A stretch of DNA of 62,641 bases. Origin: Pseudalkalibacillus salsuginis. GTDB lineage: Bacteria > Bacillota > Bacilli > Bacillales > Fictibacillaceae. Positions 43,005 through 52,596 of the stretch are shown here, one piece after another. A program made the translations under genes and the position numbers. The stretch lies in contig NZ_JAKJHW010000012.1 of the NCBI RefSeq assembly GCF_021646685.1, forward strand, positions 1-62,641. Direction: 5' to 3'. The notes beneath the pieces are model-generated. The model had not been told where the DNA came from, did not search any database, and was given only the letters and a program-made list of their open reading frames with translations. The first letter of the stretch is position 1. Each line of letters begins with the position of its first letter.

Positions 43005-43556
43005 CTATTGGATCTTCTCGACTTGTGCAAATCCAACCTCAACAGGAGTCTCCCTGCCGAACATGTTCACATGGACCTTAAGCTTCTGCTTATCGACATC
43101 GATATCTTCCACAGAACCTACAAAATTAGCGAAAGGACCTTCTTTGATTTTCACGCTTTCCTTAACTTCGTAATCAACATCAGCTTTTGGTTTTTCAATA
43201 CCCATGCTGTTAAGAATACGATCTACTTCTTCAGGCAACAGCGGTGTCGGTTTCGATCCAGATCCAGTGGAACCTACGAATCCTGTCACACCAGGTGTAT
43301 TCCGTACGACATACCAGGAGTCATCTGTCATGACCATCTCTGTCAAAACATACCCGGGAAACACTTTCTTCATAGCCGTCTTCTTTTTACCGTTCTTGAT
43401 CTCGGTTTCTTCTTCTTGCGGGACGAGGACACGAAAGATTTTGTCTTCCATACCCATTGATTCAACGCGCTTTTCCAGGTTCGTTTTCACCTTGTTTTCG
43501 TATCCAGAATACGTGTGTACTACATACCATCTTTTTTCCATAACTTGTGAGGACAC
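43005..43556 (-). CDS. nusG: transcription termination/antitermination factor NusG
   Basis: This is a 183-residue NusG with an NGN domain that binds RNA polymerase (EKRWYVVHTYSGYENKVKTN at the start) and a C-terminal KOW domain (about 130-183). The GTG at 43556 follows AAAGGA. The ATG five codons later would match the 177-residue B. subtilis protein but lacks its own ribosome binding site. It follows secE and ends beside repeat copy C. Confidence 0.96.
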   Translation of the reverse strand: MSSQVMEKRWYVVHTYSGYENKVKTNLEKRVESMGMEDKIFRVLVPQEEETEIKNGKKKTAMKKVFPGYVLTEMVMTDDSWYVVRNTPGVTGFVGSTGSGSKPTPLLPEEVDRILNSMGIEKPKADVDYEVKESVKIKEGPFANFVGSVEDIDVDKQKLKVHVNMFGRETPVEVGFAQVEKIQ

Positions 43557-43632
43557 GATCGTCCTTTCCCTCCCAAACGGATATACTTTACCATTGTAGC
43601 CATTTGTTTTTCAGATTAATCAATTCGTTTCA

Positions 43633-43827
43633 TTAGTCTAAAAATGTCTCGATAATCCAAGTCAATCCTAAATCAACTAGATAAAAGAATATTACGATAA
43701 AAACTACTGTCGTCAAAACAGTGATTGTATATTTAGTCAATTCCTTACGATTAGGCCAAGAAACCCTTTTTAATTCCTTGACGACATTCGAGAAAAACCT
43801 ACCTGTTTTTTGTGCAATACCAGCCAT
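43633..43827 (-). CDS. secE: preprotein translocase subunit SecE
   Basis: This is a 64-residue single-span SecE with the conserved amphipathic segment VKELKRVSWPNRKEL followed by one membrane helix (about 36-58). It clamps the two halves of SecY. It is in the rpmG-secE-nusG order. Confidence 0.96.
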   Translation of the reverse strand: MAGIAQKTGRFFSNVVKELKRVSWPNRKELTKYTITVLTTVVFIVIFFYLVDLGLTWIIETFLD

Positions 43828-43984
43828 TAATTTGCCCCCCAGTAAAATTGGTTATGAATGTAAAACTCCTTAAACTTCCCGTTTTGCCTTATTGAGGTTG
43901 CATAAATTACAGGTTCCTAACGACTTGATGGTGGCTACTGGAATCAGGCAATACGGTTCTATTTATCTTATCGTTGAACGGGTT

Positions 43985-44134
43985 TCATTTGGTTTCACGG
44001 TGTACCGTGTGCGTCTGGCAATGTTTGCAGAACTTTTTCATTTCGATTCGACCTTGATCCGCAGACTTGTTTTTCTTAGTCGAATAATTTCGTTGTTTGC
44101 ACTGTTCACAAGCAAGTATGACCTTCGTACGCAT
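43985..44134 (-). CDS. rpmG: 50S ribosomal protein L33, zinc form
   Basis: This is a 49-residue protein, [20 protein letters not shown] onward, with CxxC pairs at 9/12 and 36/39 that make it the zinc-binding form. It is the first gene of rpmG-secE-nusG. The codons read cleanly from the ATG at 44134 to a TGA. The promoter at 44212-44240 serves it. The gene is short but family identity is clear. Confidence 0.93.
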   Translation of the reverse strand: MRTKVILACEQCKQRNYSTKKNKSADQGRIEMKKFCKHCQTHTVHRETK

Positions 44135-44211
44135 CGGTGATCAACCCCTGAAAATCAGAAATCCGAACAATGTTTGAGTTTAACCCACACTATGTCCATT
44201 TTATGCTATAC

Positions 44212-44240
44212 ACTTTATCACAGGGGTATAGTCCTGTCAA
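44212..44240 (-). promoter_or_regulatory. promoter of rpmG-secE-nusG
   Basis: On the minus strand TTGACA (44235-44240) and TAAAGT (44212-44217) are separated by 17 bases. Confidence 0.85.
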
Positions 44241-44263
44241 CGCGTCTAAGGCGCACCCTACAG

Positions 44264-44346
44264 CCTTGCACAAGCGGTTTCCAGCCGTAACTTGCAATGC
44301 AGTCTAGTACGTCCAGAACGTCGGAATTTCGTAGTTTATCATTTAA
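44264..44346 (+). repeat. degenerate copy D of the multi-hairpin element
   Basis: Only the tail is recognisable: GTACGTCCAGAACGTCGGAA followed by TTTCGTAGTTTATCATTT matches the stem-three and end segments of copies A and C, with an ACGT/ACGT hairpin. It lies between the rpmG promoter and the sigH terminator. Confidence 0.6.
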
Positions 44347-44353
44347 AAAAGCA

Positions 44354-44387
44354 AGAAAAAAACAGGGTTCATATTTCCCGCCCTGTC
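44354..44387 (-). terminator. terminator after sigH
   Basis: In the minus sense ACAGGG-loop-CCCTGT (44362-44386) is followed by seven T. About 135 bases lie between it and the sigH stop, a stretch with no recognisable gene. Confidence 0.8.
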
Positions 44388-44522
44388 AAACTTCATGAAT
44401 GCGCGTTCAAAAGTCGCCGTCTCTATTTTGATCTTTTTTACAATTGAAGGAAGTATAGAAGCCTTTCTTCAGTATATGCGCAGCCAAGGCTCAGCTCCCG
44501 CGAAGTTTTCTTTATACTTTAC

Positions 44523-45173
44523 CTATAGTCCAACTTCCCTTAACTCAAGGTAACGTTCAAGCTTTCTTTTTACCCTTTGCAGGGCATTGTCGATTGATTT
44601 TACGTGACGGTTCAGATCAACGGAAATCTCTTGATAAGACCGTCCATCAAGGTAAAGCATCAATACTTTGCGTTCCAGATCACTTAACAGCTCTCCCATT
44701 TTGAGCTCGATATCATCAAATTCTTCCTGATTGATGATCAGCTCTTCCGGGTCTGTTACCCTTGAACCACATATGACATCCAACAGTGTCCGATCAGATT
44801 CTTCATCATAGATTGGTTTATCGAGTGATACATACGAATTAAGCGGGATGTGTTTTTGTCTTGTTGCAGTCTTAATGGCGGTTATCATCTGGCGAGTGAT
44901 ACAGAGTTCAGCGAAAGCCTTGAAAGAAGATAGCTTGTCCTCTTTAAAATCGCGTATGGCTTTGTAAAGACCAATCATACCTTCTTGAATGATGTCTTCG
45001 CGATCAGCACCAATTAAAAAATAAGACCGTGCTTTTGCGCGGACGAAATTCTTGTACTTGTTGATTAAGTATTCAAGTGCGGGGCTGTTACCTTCGTGAA
45101 CCTGCTCCACAATCGACTCATCTTCAAGCTCGTCAAATTCCGGGTGTACAATCTCTTTGAGTTCAATGCTCAC
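44523..45173 (-). CDS. sigH: RNA polymerase sigma factor SigH
   Basis: This is a 216-residue sigma-70 family factor for early sporulation and competence genes. Region 2 (NKYKNFVRAKARSYFLIGAD, then EDIIQEGMIGLYKAIRDFKE) and region 4 (LDGRSYQEISVDLNRHVKSI) are clear. The start is a GTG at 45173 behind GGAGGGA. It has its own promoter and terminator, as in B. subtilis, where sigH follows rae1. Confidence 0.97.
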   Translation of the reverse strand: MSIELKEIVHPEFDELEDESIVEQVHEGNSPALEYLINKYKNFVRAKARSYFLIGADREDIIQEGMIGLYKAIRDFKEDKLSSFKAFAELCITRQMITAIKTATRQKHIPLNSYVSLDKPIYDEESDRTLLDVICGSRVTDPEELIINQEEFDDIELKMGELLSDLERKVLMLYLDGRSYQEISVDLNRHVKSIDNALQRVKRKLERYLELREVGL

Positions 45174-45211
45174 GAGAATCCCTCCGACCCTGGCGACCTA
45201 GATATAGAAAT

Positions 45212-45240
45212 ATTATACAGTCACATTCGACAAGCGTCAA
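45212..45240 (-). promoter_or_regulatory. promoter of sigH
   Basis: On the minus strand TTGACG (45235-45240) and TATAAT (45212-45217) are separated by 17 bases, about 40 bases before the sigH start. In B. subtilis sigH transcription is repressed by AbrB; no such site can be named by eye. Confidence 0.85.
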
Positions 45241-45244
45241 CCAG

Positions 45245-45754
45245 TCAACGGTCCCCTCGGCGCCATTTTTCAAAAATTTCAGCCACTTCATCTGATAGTG
45301 TCAAGGTTGAGGACCGTCTTTGTTTTTCTATATCTTTCACTTTTCGACTGATCCTTTTTTCGATGCCGGCCACCTCGATTGCAAGCTCTCGTGCGGACTT
45401 TCGTAAAGCCCCAAGTCCGAATGTGACCCACTGTTCTAGAAAATCTGAAGTCGCTACATGTATTTTTGTGCGGATGTCCTTCAGTTCTTTTGCAAGCTTT
45501 TCAATCCGTTCATCTGCAGACTCATTTTCTTTCGTAAAAATGACTTCAATCCGATAGTTTTTGTATTTCGTTTCATTACCAGGTACATAATGTGCATCAA
45601 ATACCACGATGACTCTCATACCGGTGTATGCTTGGTATTCCGCCATTTTCTCGACCAGAAGATCACGTGCTGCTGCAAGGTCATCATTTCGCAAAGCCCT
45701 GAGGTCCGGCCAATCACCGATCATGTTGTAGCCGTCAACCAGAAGAATTTCCAT
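45245..45754 (-). CDS. rae1: NYN-domain ribosome-associated endoribonuclease Rae1
   Basis: This is a 169-residue PIN-like NYN-domain protein (formerly YacP). The acidic metal motif VDGYNMI is at 6-12 and VVFDAHYVPG follows. In B. subtilis Rae1 enters the ribosomal A site and cuts mRNA. A charged helical C-terminal half is typical. It follows rlmB by two bases, within the cysE-cysS-mrnC-rlmB-rae1 unit. Confidence 0.93.
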   Translation of the reverse strand: MEILLVDGYNMIGDWPDLRALRNDDLAAARDLLVEKMAEYQAYTGMRVIVVFDAHYVPGNETKYKNYRIEVIFTKENESADERIEKLAKELKDIRTKIHVATSDFLEQWVTFGLGALRKSARELAIEVAGIEKRISRKVKDIEKQRRSSTLTLSDEVAEIFEKWRRGDR

Positions 45755-45756
45755 CG

Positions 45757-46503
45757 TTATGCACCTGAAGACCTTCGTTGTCTGAATACCTCATACATCA
45801 ACAACCCTGCAGCAACTGATGCGTTCAAGGAGGTGACTTTCCCTTTCATGGGCAGGGATACGAGAAAATCACATTTTTCTTTTACCAGGCGGCCAATTCC
45901 CTTACCTTCACTGCCAATGACCAATCCGATCGGCATGTCGTATTGTGCAGCCGTATAGTCTTGATCACCTTTGGCATCCGTAGCCACAAACCATACCCCG
46001 CGGGCTTTCAAATCTTCAATCGTCCTCACGATGTTAGTGACCCGGACCACTGGCACGTATTCGATTGCCCCTGTCGAAGCCTTAGCAACGGCAGAAGTCA
46101 ATCCGACTGCCCTTCGCTTCGGGATGATCACACCATGTGCACCTGCTGCATCGGCCGTCCGTAAAATCGATCCTAGATTATGAGGGTCTTCAATCTCATC
46201 TAACACAAGGAAGAATGGATCCTCGTCCCGCTTCTTCGCTAAATCGAAAACATCCTCGATGTCAGCATAATCGTAAGCTGCTACATATGCTAAGACACCC
46301 TGATGGTTAACGCCTTCAGCGAGGGCATCCAGTTTTTTCTTTGGAACATATTGCACTTGGATCCGTTCTTTTTTGGCCTGGCTGATGACTTGTCCGATTG
46401 AACCTTTCTGAGCGCCTTCTGCTACAAAGATCTTGTTGATATCCCGCCCAGAACGCAGTGCTTCAAGGACAGGGTTCCTTCCAGTCACGATATCGTTATT
46501 CAT
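45757..46503 (-). CDS. rlmB: 23S rRNA 2'-O-methyltransferase RlmB family (TrmH-type)
   Basis: This is a 248-residue SPOUT methyltransferase. An N-terminal substrate-binding domain ([20 protein letters not shown]) is followed by the knotted catalytic domain with [21 protein letters not shown] and SLNASVAAG motifs. The family methylates ribose in 23S rRNA or tRNA; the exact site is not shown. It overlaps mrnC by four bases. Confidence 0.94.
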   Translation of the reverse strand: MNNDIVTGRNPVLEALRSGRDINKIFVAEGAQKGSIGQVISQAKKERIQVQYVPKKKLDALAEGVNHQGVLAYVAAYDYADIEDVFDLAKKRDEDPFFLVLDEIEDPHNLGSILRTADAAGAHGVIIPKRRAVGLTSAVAKASTGAIEYVPVVRVTNIVRTIEDLKARGVWFVATDAKGDQDYTAAQYDMPIGLVIGSEGKGIGRLVKEKCDFLVSLPMKGKVTSLNASVAAGLLMYEVFRQRRSSGA

Positions 46504-46925
46504 CTTTTTTCCCCTCCTTCTTCCACTATGAAAATAGCCCTTTCGATGAGTGAATCCAAGCGTTCCGTACTGCCAGATAAATATAAAAATCCGATCAAGG
46601 CTTCAAAGGCTGTCCCATATCGATAGGTCTGGATGTCTGTATTCTTTGGAATCGTCCCCATTTTACTATTCCTTCCTCTGCGGACAACACCTTGCTCTTC
46701 CTCCGTCAGTTCCTGCTGCCCAAGCATCCTTAATATGACCGATGCTTGAGCTTTGGCAGAAACATAACTCGTAGAGAGCTTATGGAGCTGGTGCGGTTTG
46801 ACTTCCCCTTTTCCTAACAAATAGGAACGAATGTACACTTCATACACAGCATCTCCAATATAAGCAAGAGCAGAAGATTTCAATTGTTTCGGGTCGTCGA
46901 TCGACAGACGATAAGGCTCCTTCAT
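46500..46925 (-). CDS. mrnC: Mini-ribonuclease III (MrnC)
   Basis: This is a 141-residue RNase III-like catalytic domain without a double-stranded RNA-binding domain. It matures the ends of 23S rRNA in B. subtilis. The catalytic acid is in [13 protein letters not shown] (D25) and a second acidic set is in TAFEALIG. The start ATG at 46925 overlaps the cysS end by four bases; a GTG five codons upstream is less likely because it sits in the ribosome binding site. Confidence 0.94.
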   Translation of the reverse strand: MKEPYRLSIDDPKQLKSSALAYIGDAVYEVYIRSYLLGKGEVKPHQLHKLSTSYVSAKAQASVILRMLGQQELTEEEQGVVRRGRNSKMGTIPKNTDIQTYRYGTAFEALIGFLYLSGSTERLDSLIERAIFIVEEGGEKR

Positions 46926-48325
46926 GATTTGCGCTTCCACCTTACACCTTGAGGGGTATCTTCGAGCATGATTCCTTGATCGACCAAGTTATCACGGATT
47001 TCATCCGCAAGCTGGAAGTTCCTTGCTTTACGTGCTTGATTACGTTGTTCGATCAATGCTTCAATATCTTCATCCAGAAGGTCTTTTTCTGTTTTAAGCA
47101 CTAAACCTAGGACTTCACCGATTTCCTCTATGACTGAAACAAAACGTTCCAACACCTCAACGGTTGTATTCTTTTCTTGCAGGTACACATTCGCCTCTTT
47201 AGACAAATCGAATAATGTAGCGATGGCATTTGATGTATTGAAATCATCATCCATTTCTTTGATGAACCGTTGTTTATAGTCCTCGATTTTATGCAGCCAC
47301 CTCTCATTATCAGTGCCTAGATCTGCACTATGTTCGATACGGTGTTCAAGGTTCTCGACCGTTGTACGGATACGTTCTAAACTTGTCTTGGCGCTTTCAA
47401 GCAGTTCTTCTGTAAAGTTGATCGGATGCCTATAATGGACATTCAGCATGAAGAAACGGAATGCTTGTGGATCGACCTTCTTGGTGAGGTCATGCAATAG
47501 AATGAAATTCCCAAGTGATTTGGACATTTTTTCATTATTGATATTAATATACCCGTTATGCATCCAATAATTTGCCATCGTTTTCTCATTCAGCGCTTCA
47601 GATTGAGCGATCTCATTTTCATGGTGTGGGAACGAAAGGTCTTGCCCCCCTGCATGGATATCAATTGTGTCACCAAGATATTTCTTAACCATGGCAGAGC
47701 ACTCGATATGCCAGCCGGGTCTTCCATTACCCCACGGACTCTCCCAGTAGATTTCTCCTTCCTTTGCCGCCTTCCATAAAACGAAATCTAACGGGTCTTC
47801 TTTATGTTCGCCGACTTGAATCCTCGCACCGACACGAAGTTCATCAATTGATTGTTGGGACAGCTTCCCATAATCCTTGTATTTCTTCGTCCTGAAATAG
47901 ACGTCCCCGCCGGCTTCATAGGCGTATCCTTTATCAATCAACGTTTCGATGAACAGAATGATATCGTCCATTGTTTCGGTTACACGGGGGTGTAGATCGG
48001 CTTTCCGGATATTCAACTCGGAGGTATCTTTATGGTAAGCCTCTATAAATCTCTCTGCTAAGCTTGAGACGTCTTCACCAAGTTCTTTGGCCGCCTTGAT
48101 GATCTTATCATCGACATCTGTGAAGTTTGAGATGAAATGAACATCATAACCGCGATACTCTAGATAACGGCGGACCGTATCGAATACAATGGGTGGCCTT
48201 GCGTTCCCAATATGGATATAGTTATAGACAGTAGGTCCGCATACATACATGCGCACCTTACCTTCTTCGATTGGTTTGAATGGTTCCTTCTGCCGTGTCA
48301 ATGTGTTATATATGTGAATGCTCAT
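46922..48325 (-). CDS. cysS: cysteinyl-tRNA synthetase
   Basis: This is a 467-residue class I synthetase. The zinc-binding Cys is C29, HIGN is at 38-41, and the KMSKS loop is around residue 268. Further zinc ligands lie in GWHIECSAM and HHENE. It overlaps cysE by four bases. Both should respond to uncharged tRNA-Cys through the T-box upstream of cysE. Confidence 0.98.
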   Translation of the reverse strand: MSIHIYNTLTRQKEPFKPIEEGKVRMYVCGPTVYNYIHIGNARPPIVFDTVRRYLEYRGYDVHFISNFTDVDDKIIKAAKELGEDVSSLAERFIEAYHKDTSELNIRKADLHPRVTETMDDIILFIETLIDKGYAYEAGGDVYFRTKKYKDYGKLSQQSIDELRVGARIQVGEHKEDPLDFVLWKAAKEGEIYWESPWGNGRPGWHIECSAMVKKYLGDTIDIHAGGQDLSFPHHENEIAQSEALNEKTMANYWMHNGYININNEKMSKSLGNFILLHDLTKKVDPQAFRFFMLNVHYRHPINFTEELLESAKTSLERIRTTVENLEHRIEHSADLGTDNERWLHKIEDYKQRFIKEMDDDFNTSNAIATLFDLSKEANVYLQEKNTTVEVLERFVSVIEEIGEVLGLVLKTEKDLLDEDIEALIEQRNQARKARNFQLADEIRDNLVDQGIMLEDTPQGVRWKRKS

Positions 48326-48969
48326 TTCAACTCACTCCTTCTCAAAAGCTCAATTTCTTCTTTCAAACGTTCAATTTCCTTCTCCATCACTTTCAACTTA
48401 TCTGAAACTGGGTCAGGGAGGTCACTATGGTCAAGATCCCCTTTGACACGAACACCGTCCTGGATGACAACCTTACCTGGAATCCCAACAACTGTTGAAT
48501 TTTGCGGTACATCTTGTAAAACGACAGACCCTGCTCCTACCTTAGAACATTTGCCTATCGTGATGGATCCTAAAACTTTTGCGCCTGTTGCAACCAATGT
48601 ATGATCTTCAAGCGTCGGGTGACGTTTGCCTTTTTCTTTCCCTGTACCGCCTAGCGTTACACCCTGGAATAAAGTCACGTTGTCCCCGATTTCACAGGTC
48701 TCACCGATGACAACTCCCATTCCATGATCAATGAAACAGCGTCTCCCCACCTTTGCTCCAGGGTGGATTTCAATCCCAGTAAAGAAACGGCTTAATTGCG
48801 ATATGGCACGGGCGATGAAGAAAAATTTCTTTTTCCAGAAAAAATGCGCAAAACGATGTGCCCAAATGGCGTGAAGGCCTGAATAGGTCAAAATGACTTC
48901 AAAATAACTTCGCGCTGCCGGATCCTGATCGAACACCACATCGATATCTTCCTTCAAGGTTTTAAACAT
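48322..48969 (-). CDS. cysE: serine O-acetyltransferase
   Basis: This is a 215-residue enzyme that makes O-acetylserine, the carbon skeleton for cysteine. An N-terminal helical domain is followed by a left-handed beta-helix of hexapeptide repeats with the [12 protein letters not shown] active-site segment. The start is ATG 48969 ([20 protein letters not shown]), eight bases after AGAGGAG. It is the first gene after the cysteine T-box, but unusually far from it. Confidence 0.96.
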   Translation of the reverse strand: MFKTLKEDIDVVFDQDPAARSYFEVILTYSGLHAIWAHRFAHFFWKKKFFFIARAISQLSRFFTGIEIHPGAKVGRRCFIDHGMGVVIGETCEIGDNVTLFQGVTLGGTGKEKGKRHPTLEDHTLVATGAKVLGSITIGKCSKVGAGSVVLQDVPQNSTVVGIPGKVVIQDGVRVKGDLDHSDLPDPVSDKLKVMEKEIERLKEEIELLRRSELK

Positions 48970-49039
48970 ATACGTCACTCCTCTCCACTTTGATTCAACG
49001 GCTACATTTGAACTTAACGTCTCTTTTTATTCTTAACTC

Positions 49040-49195
49040 TATTTTTGGGTTTTCGTGAAATTCACGCCCATTTCGCGGGCTGGAGAAAAGCGGAACAATC
49101 GCTTAGACATCCGTTCTCTGCATCCAAACTAAGGGGTCTTGCCTGGCTTGCATTTCCCGCAGGAATGTCGCAAATTACGCTCATCAACATGAAAG
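49040..49195. repeat. GC-rich fold-back repeat, long copy
   Basis: Opens GGTTTTCGTGAAATTCACGC and closes CCCGCAGGAATGTCGCAAAT, the same ends as the short copy at 42.7 kb, with an extra middle of about 75 bases. It lies between cysE and the tandem repeats, in the mRNA between T-box and cysE. Confidence 0.65.
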
Positions 49196-49206
49196 TTTTA
49201 ACACAA

Positions 49207-49541
49207 GATAATCACCGGTGAAATTACCCGATAATATCTCCAATTTGAATCCGCTTCTTTGCTCCAAAAAAATTGAAGATTTTTGAGCGAAGCGACGGTC
49301 TCTTGAGTGGAAAAGGGACAGCAAGCTTGCTTGTAAGGCCTTTTCCAAACGAAAAGAGACTTGGGAGCAAATAATAATCACCACAGTCGAGATTACCCGA
49401 AAATACCTTCAATTTGAATCCGCTTCTTTGCTCCCAAAAAAATTGAAGATTTTTGAGCGAAGCGACGGTCTCTTGAGTGGAAAAGGGACAGCAAGCTTGC
49501 TTGTAAGGCCTTTTCCAAACGAAAAGAGACTTGGGAGCAAA
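49207..49541. repeat. tandem duplication of a 169-bp structured unit
   Basis: Two nearly identical copies are offset by 169 bases (about 49207-49371 and 49373-49541). Each holds CGCTTC.TTGCTC against GAGCGAAGCG and a longer stem GTCTCTTGAGTGGAAAAGG against CCTTTTCCAAACGAAAAGAG with an inner AGCAAGCTTGCT palindrome. They lie between the T-box terminator and cysE on the transcribed path. Confidence 0.93.
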
Positions 49542-49567
49542 AATGAAACCTTGCATAATTGAAACAT

Positions 49568-49830
49568 AAAAAACGCCTCTGTGATTACTCACAGAGACGC
49601 TTTCGGCGCGGTCCCACTCTGTTTAGAAGAACGGATTCTCTTCTCTCTCAGCTTCCTCTAACGGTGGAAGACCGCTCCTATCTACTTGAATTCAATAAAA
49701 GTCTCAGAGGTGCATTTCAGGATGCCTTCCTTAAACCACTTTCAGCCGATGATGGTTCTCTCTATAAAGAAAGGGTACTCCTTACTTCTCCTCGTCAAAG
49801 ATTTAACGTCATTTGTTTTCTTTTTACTAT
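49568..49830 (-). promoter_or_regulatory. cysteine-type T-box leader
   Basis: The T-box sequence AGAGTGGGACCGCG (49606-49620) follows a stem I region with the AGAGAA bulge and the specifier loop AAATGCACC. The specifier codon is UGC (Cys, complement of 49712-49714). The terminator GCGTCTCTGTGA-loop-TCACAGAGGCG with T run is at 49568-49600. It should increase read-through into cysE-cysS when uncharged tRNA-Cys accumulates. Confidence 0.93.
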
Positions 49831-49858
49831 ATTATATTTTGAACAAAATGTGTATCGT

Positions 49859-51325
49859 TTAGCTCCCAAGTTGTTTGATAGCATCCTCAAGCCTTGCGAT
49901 GACTACATCTTTACCAAGCAACGATAACGAATCCGGAAGCTCAGGGCCATGTGATTGGCCTGTCGCCGCTACACGGATCGGCATGAATAATTTCTTACCC
50001 TTGTGTCCCGTCGCTTTTTGGGTCGCCTTGATTGCTGCCTTGATTTCTGCAGGCTCGAAGGTCTCCATCGGTCTGATTTGTTCAATCAATCCGTTCAAAA
50101 CTTCAGGGACTTGCTCTTCACGTAAAATCTCAGCTGCAGAATCATTATAGTCAACGGATTCATTGAAGAATAATTCGGTCAACGGAACGATTTCCGCTCC
50201 AAAGGTAAGCTGCTCTTGGTAAAGCGCTACAAGTTTACAAACCCAAGCTTCCTGTTGGTCATCCCGGTCTTCAGGAACACGACCCGCACGCTCCAAGTGA
50301 GGCACAGTCAATTCGAGGACTCGATCAAAATCCGCTTGCTTGATGTATTGATTGTTCATCCACTCCAATTTTTTCGTATCAAAGACCGCTGCCGCTTTCG
50401 ATAAGCGGTCTGCATCGAAGATTTCGATGAACTGCTCTTTCGTGAATAACTCCTCTTCTCCTTTTGGAGACCATCCGAGCAAGGCAATGAAGTTGAACAA
50501 TGCTTCTGGTAAATAGCCAAGATCTTCATACTGCTCGATGAATTGGATCGTTGATTCATCACGCTTACTGAGTTTTTTACGGTTTTCATTGACGATCAAA
50601 GTCATGTGGCCGAATTTTGGTTCCTCCCATCCGAATGCTTCATAAATCATCTGCTGCTTCGGAGTATTTGAGATGTGATCATCCCCACGTAACACATGGG
50701 AAATCTTCATATGGTGATCATCGATCGCTACAGCGAAGTTATAGGTCGGGATTCCGTCTTTCTTAACGATGACCCAATCACCGATACCGTCAGATTCAAA
50801 GCTTACACGGTCTTTGACTATATCGATGAATGAATATTCCTTCCCACTCGGCACAGCGAAACGGATACTTGGCTTTCTTCCTTCCGCAGCAAGCTTTTCT
50901 TGCTCCTCTTCAGTCAAATGGCGGCACTTTCCGGAATAGCGGGGCATTTCCCCGCGTGCCTGTTGCGCTTCTCTCTCTTGCTCGAGTTCCTCTTCGGTAC
51001 AATAGCATTTATAAGCAAGCCCTCGATCAAGCAGGTCATTGTAATGTTCACGGTAAATTTCAATACGTTCCATCTGGCGATAAGGACCATAATCGCCGCC
51101 AACATCGACACTCTCATCCCAATCAATGCCGAGCCATTTCAAATAATTCAGCTGGCTGTACTCGCCGCCTTCAACGTTTCTCTTTTGATCAGTATCTTCA
51201 ATACGGATGACGAATGTACCGTTCTGGCTACGGGCAAACAAGTAGTTGAACAGGGCTGCCCGTGCATTACCGATATGTAAATGTCCTGTTGGACTTGGTG
51301 CATAACGAACTCTAACGTTAGCCAT
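49859..51325 (-). CDS. gltX: glutamyl-tRNA synthetase
   Basis: This is a 488-residue class I synthetase. HIGN is at 17-20 ([17 protein letters not shown]) and the KLSKR motif near residue 255. Start ATG 51325 follows GGAAGG. In Bacilli the enzyme also charges tRNA-Gln with Glu for later amidation, since GlnRS is absent; that is family knowledge. It precedes the cysteine T-box, as in B. subtilis. Confidence 0.98.
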   Translation of the reverse strand: MANVRVRYAPSPTGHLHIGNARAALFNYLFARSQNGTFVIRIEDTDQKRNVEGGEYSQLNYLKWLGIDWDESVDVGGDYGPYRQMERIEIYREHYNDLLDRGLAYKCYCTEEELEQEREAQQARGEMPRYSGKCRHLTEEEQEKLAAEGRKPSIRFAVPSGKEYSFIDIVKDRVSFESDGIGDWVIVKKDGIPTYNFAVAIDDHHMKISHVLRGDDHISNTPKQQMIYEAFGWEEPKFGHMTLIVNENRKKLSKRDESTIQFIEQYEDLGYLPEALFNFIALLGWSPKGEEELFTKEQFIEIFDADRLSKAAAVFDTKKLEWMNNQYIKQADFDRVLELTVPHLERAGRVPEDRDDQQEAWVCKLVALYQEQLTFGAEIVPLTELFFNESVDYNDSAAEILREEQVPEVLNGLIEQIRPMETFEPAEIKAAIKATQKATGHKGKKLFMPIRVAATGQSHGPELPDSLSLLGKDVVIARLEDAIKQLGS

Positions 51326-51406
51326 AATGATCTCACCTTCCACCTTTACTTTGTTGCTATTTTATCATAGTTCTCAAGTGTCTTCCTGTCCCACTGACAG
51401 ATGGTA

Positions 51407-51880
51407 CTATTTTTCAATCAGAACGACTGCCTGGGCAGAGATTCCCTCTCCTCTGCCAGTAAAGCCTAGTTTTTCCGTGGTCGTCGCTTTTATGTTCACC
51501 TGGTCAAGCTCAGATTCCAACAACTCAGCGATGATGCTTCTCATCTCTTCAATGTGTGGTGCCATCTTCGGGCGCTCGGCAATGATTGTCGCATCGACAT
51601 TTCCTAGAGAAAAGCCCTTATCTTTTGCAAGGTCATACGCCCGCTTTAATAAAATCTTCGAATCGATATCTTTAAAATCAGCACTTGTATCAGGGAAGTG
51701 TTTACCAAGGTCTCCTTCTCCTATCGCACCGAGAATTGCATCGGTTATCACATGCAAAAGAACATCTGCGTCTGAATGGCCCAGAAGACCTTTTTTATAC
51801 GGGATGGTGACACCGCCGATAATAAGCGGCCTTCCTTCGACTAATTGATGCACATCAAAGCCTTGTCCTATCCTAAACAT
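51407..51880 (-). CDS. ispF: 2-C-methyl-D-erythritol 2,4-cyclodiphosphate synthase
   Basis: This is a 157-residue trimeric MEP-pathway enzyme for isoprenoid precursors. Zinc ligands are D9, H11 (QGFDVHQL) and a later His ([12 protein letters not shown]); [14 protein letters not shown] is the family end. The start ATG 51880 follows GGGAGGA and overlaps ispD by eight bases. Confidence 0.97.
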   Translation of the reverse strand: MFRIGQGFDVHQLVEGRPLIIGGVTIPYKKGLLGHSDADVLLHVITDAILGAIGEGDLGKHFPDTSADFKDIDSKILLKRAYDLAKDKGFSLGNVDATIIAERPKMAPHIEEMRSIIAELLESELDQVNIKATTTEKLGFTGRGEGISAQAVVLIEK

Positions 51881-52580
51881 TATTTCGCTGTTCCTCCCTC
51901 TCCCGAATGATCGCATTTGCAAATAATAAATCTTCCTTGGTCGTCAACTTGATATTCAAATAATCCCCTTCCACAATTGATACGGACGAGCCGAAATGCT
52001 CTACGAGACTAGCATCATCTGTCCCAAGATGACCTTTATTTCCAGCAGCTTCATGTGCATCCCGGATAAGAGACAGATGAAAAGCTTGTGGGGTTTGGAT
52101 AGCCCACAAGCTACTGCGATCCACAGTTTCGATGACCGTACCCCGCTCGATACGTTTCACTGTGTCTTTAATTGGCACTGCTAGAACAGCTGCACCGCTA
52201 TCAATTGTCCTGGTCACGAGGTTATGGATGGAATCGATTGATACGAAAGGCCTAGCGCCATCATGGATCAAGACAAGCGATTCTGCATCGATTGCTTTCA
52301 AACCTTCATAAACACTATGCTGTCTCTCTAGACCACCGGCTACAATACGTTGGACTTTATCCAAATTGTATTCAGAGACGATCTGTTCGAGTTCATTCAA
52401 CTCACGTTTATTACCGACAAGGATAATACCACTGCACCAATCATCCTCCTGAAAAATTCGCAAGGTATGAACGATAAGTGGTATTCCTTGTAGGGTGATC
52501 AATTGTTTGTTTTTACCTGCATCCATCCGTTTGCCTTGGCCGGCAGCAGGAATGACTACAATATAATCCACACTTCTCAT
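51873..52580 (-). CDS. ispD: 2-C-methyl-D-erythritol 4-phosphate cytidylyltransferase
   Basis: This is a 235-residue enzyme that activates MEP with CTP. The nucleotide loop is [16 protein letters not shown], and [16 protein letters not shown] and TPQAF motifs follow. It is directly before ispF and 16 bases after yacL, as in Bacillus. Its ribosome binding site is weak (GGAAAG), suggesting dependence on upstream translation. Confidence 0.96.
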   Translation of the reverse strand: MRSVDYIVVIPAAGQGKRMDAGKNKQLITLQGIPLIVHTLRIFQEDDWCSGIILVGNKRELNELEQIVSEYNLDKVQRIVAGGLERQHSVYEGLKAIDAESLVLIHDGARPFVSIDSIHNLVTRTIDSGAAVLAVPIKDTVKRIERGTVIETVDRSSLWAIQTPQAFHLSLIRDAHEAAGNKGHLGTDDASLVEHFGSSVSIVEGDYLNIKLTTKEDLLFANAIIREREEQRNNV

Positions 52581-52596
52581 CTACTTTCCGAAAGGA

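Noticed and set aside
42972-43460. 162-codon plus-strand frame
   Set aside because: It is antisense to nusG and begins in repeat copy C; shadow frame.
49224-49592. 122-codon minus-strand frame over the tandem repeats, with internal duplicated peptide
   Set aside because: The duplicated peptide simply reflects the 169-bp DNA duplication; the frame enters the T-box terminator and lacks a ribosome binding site.
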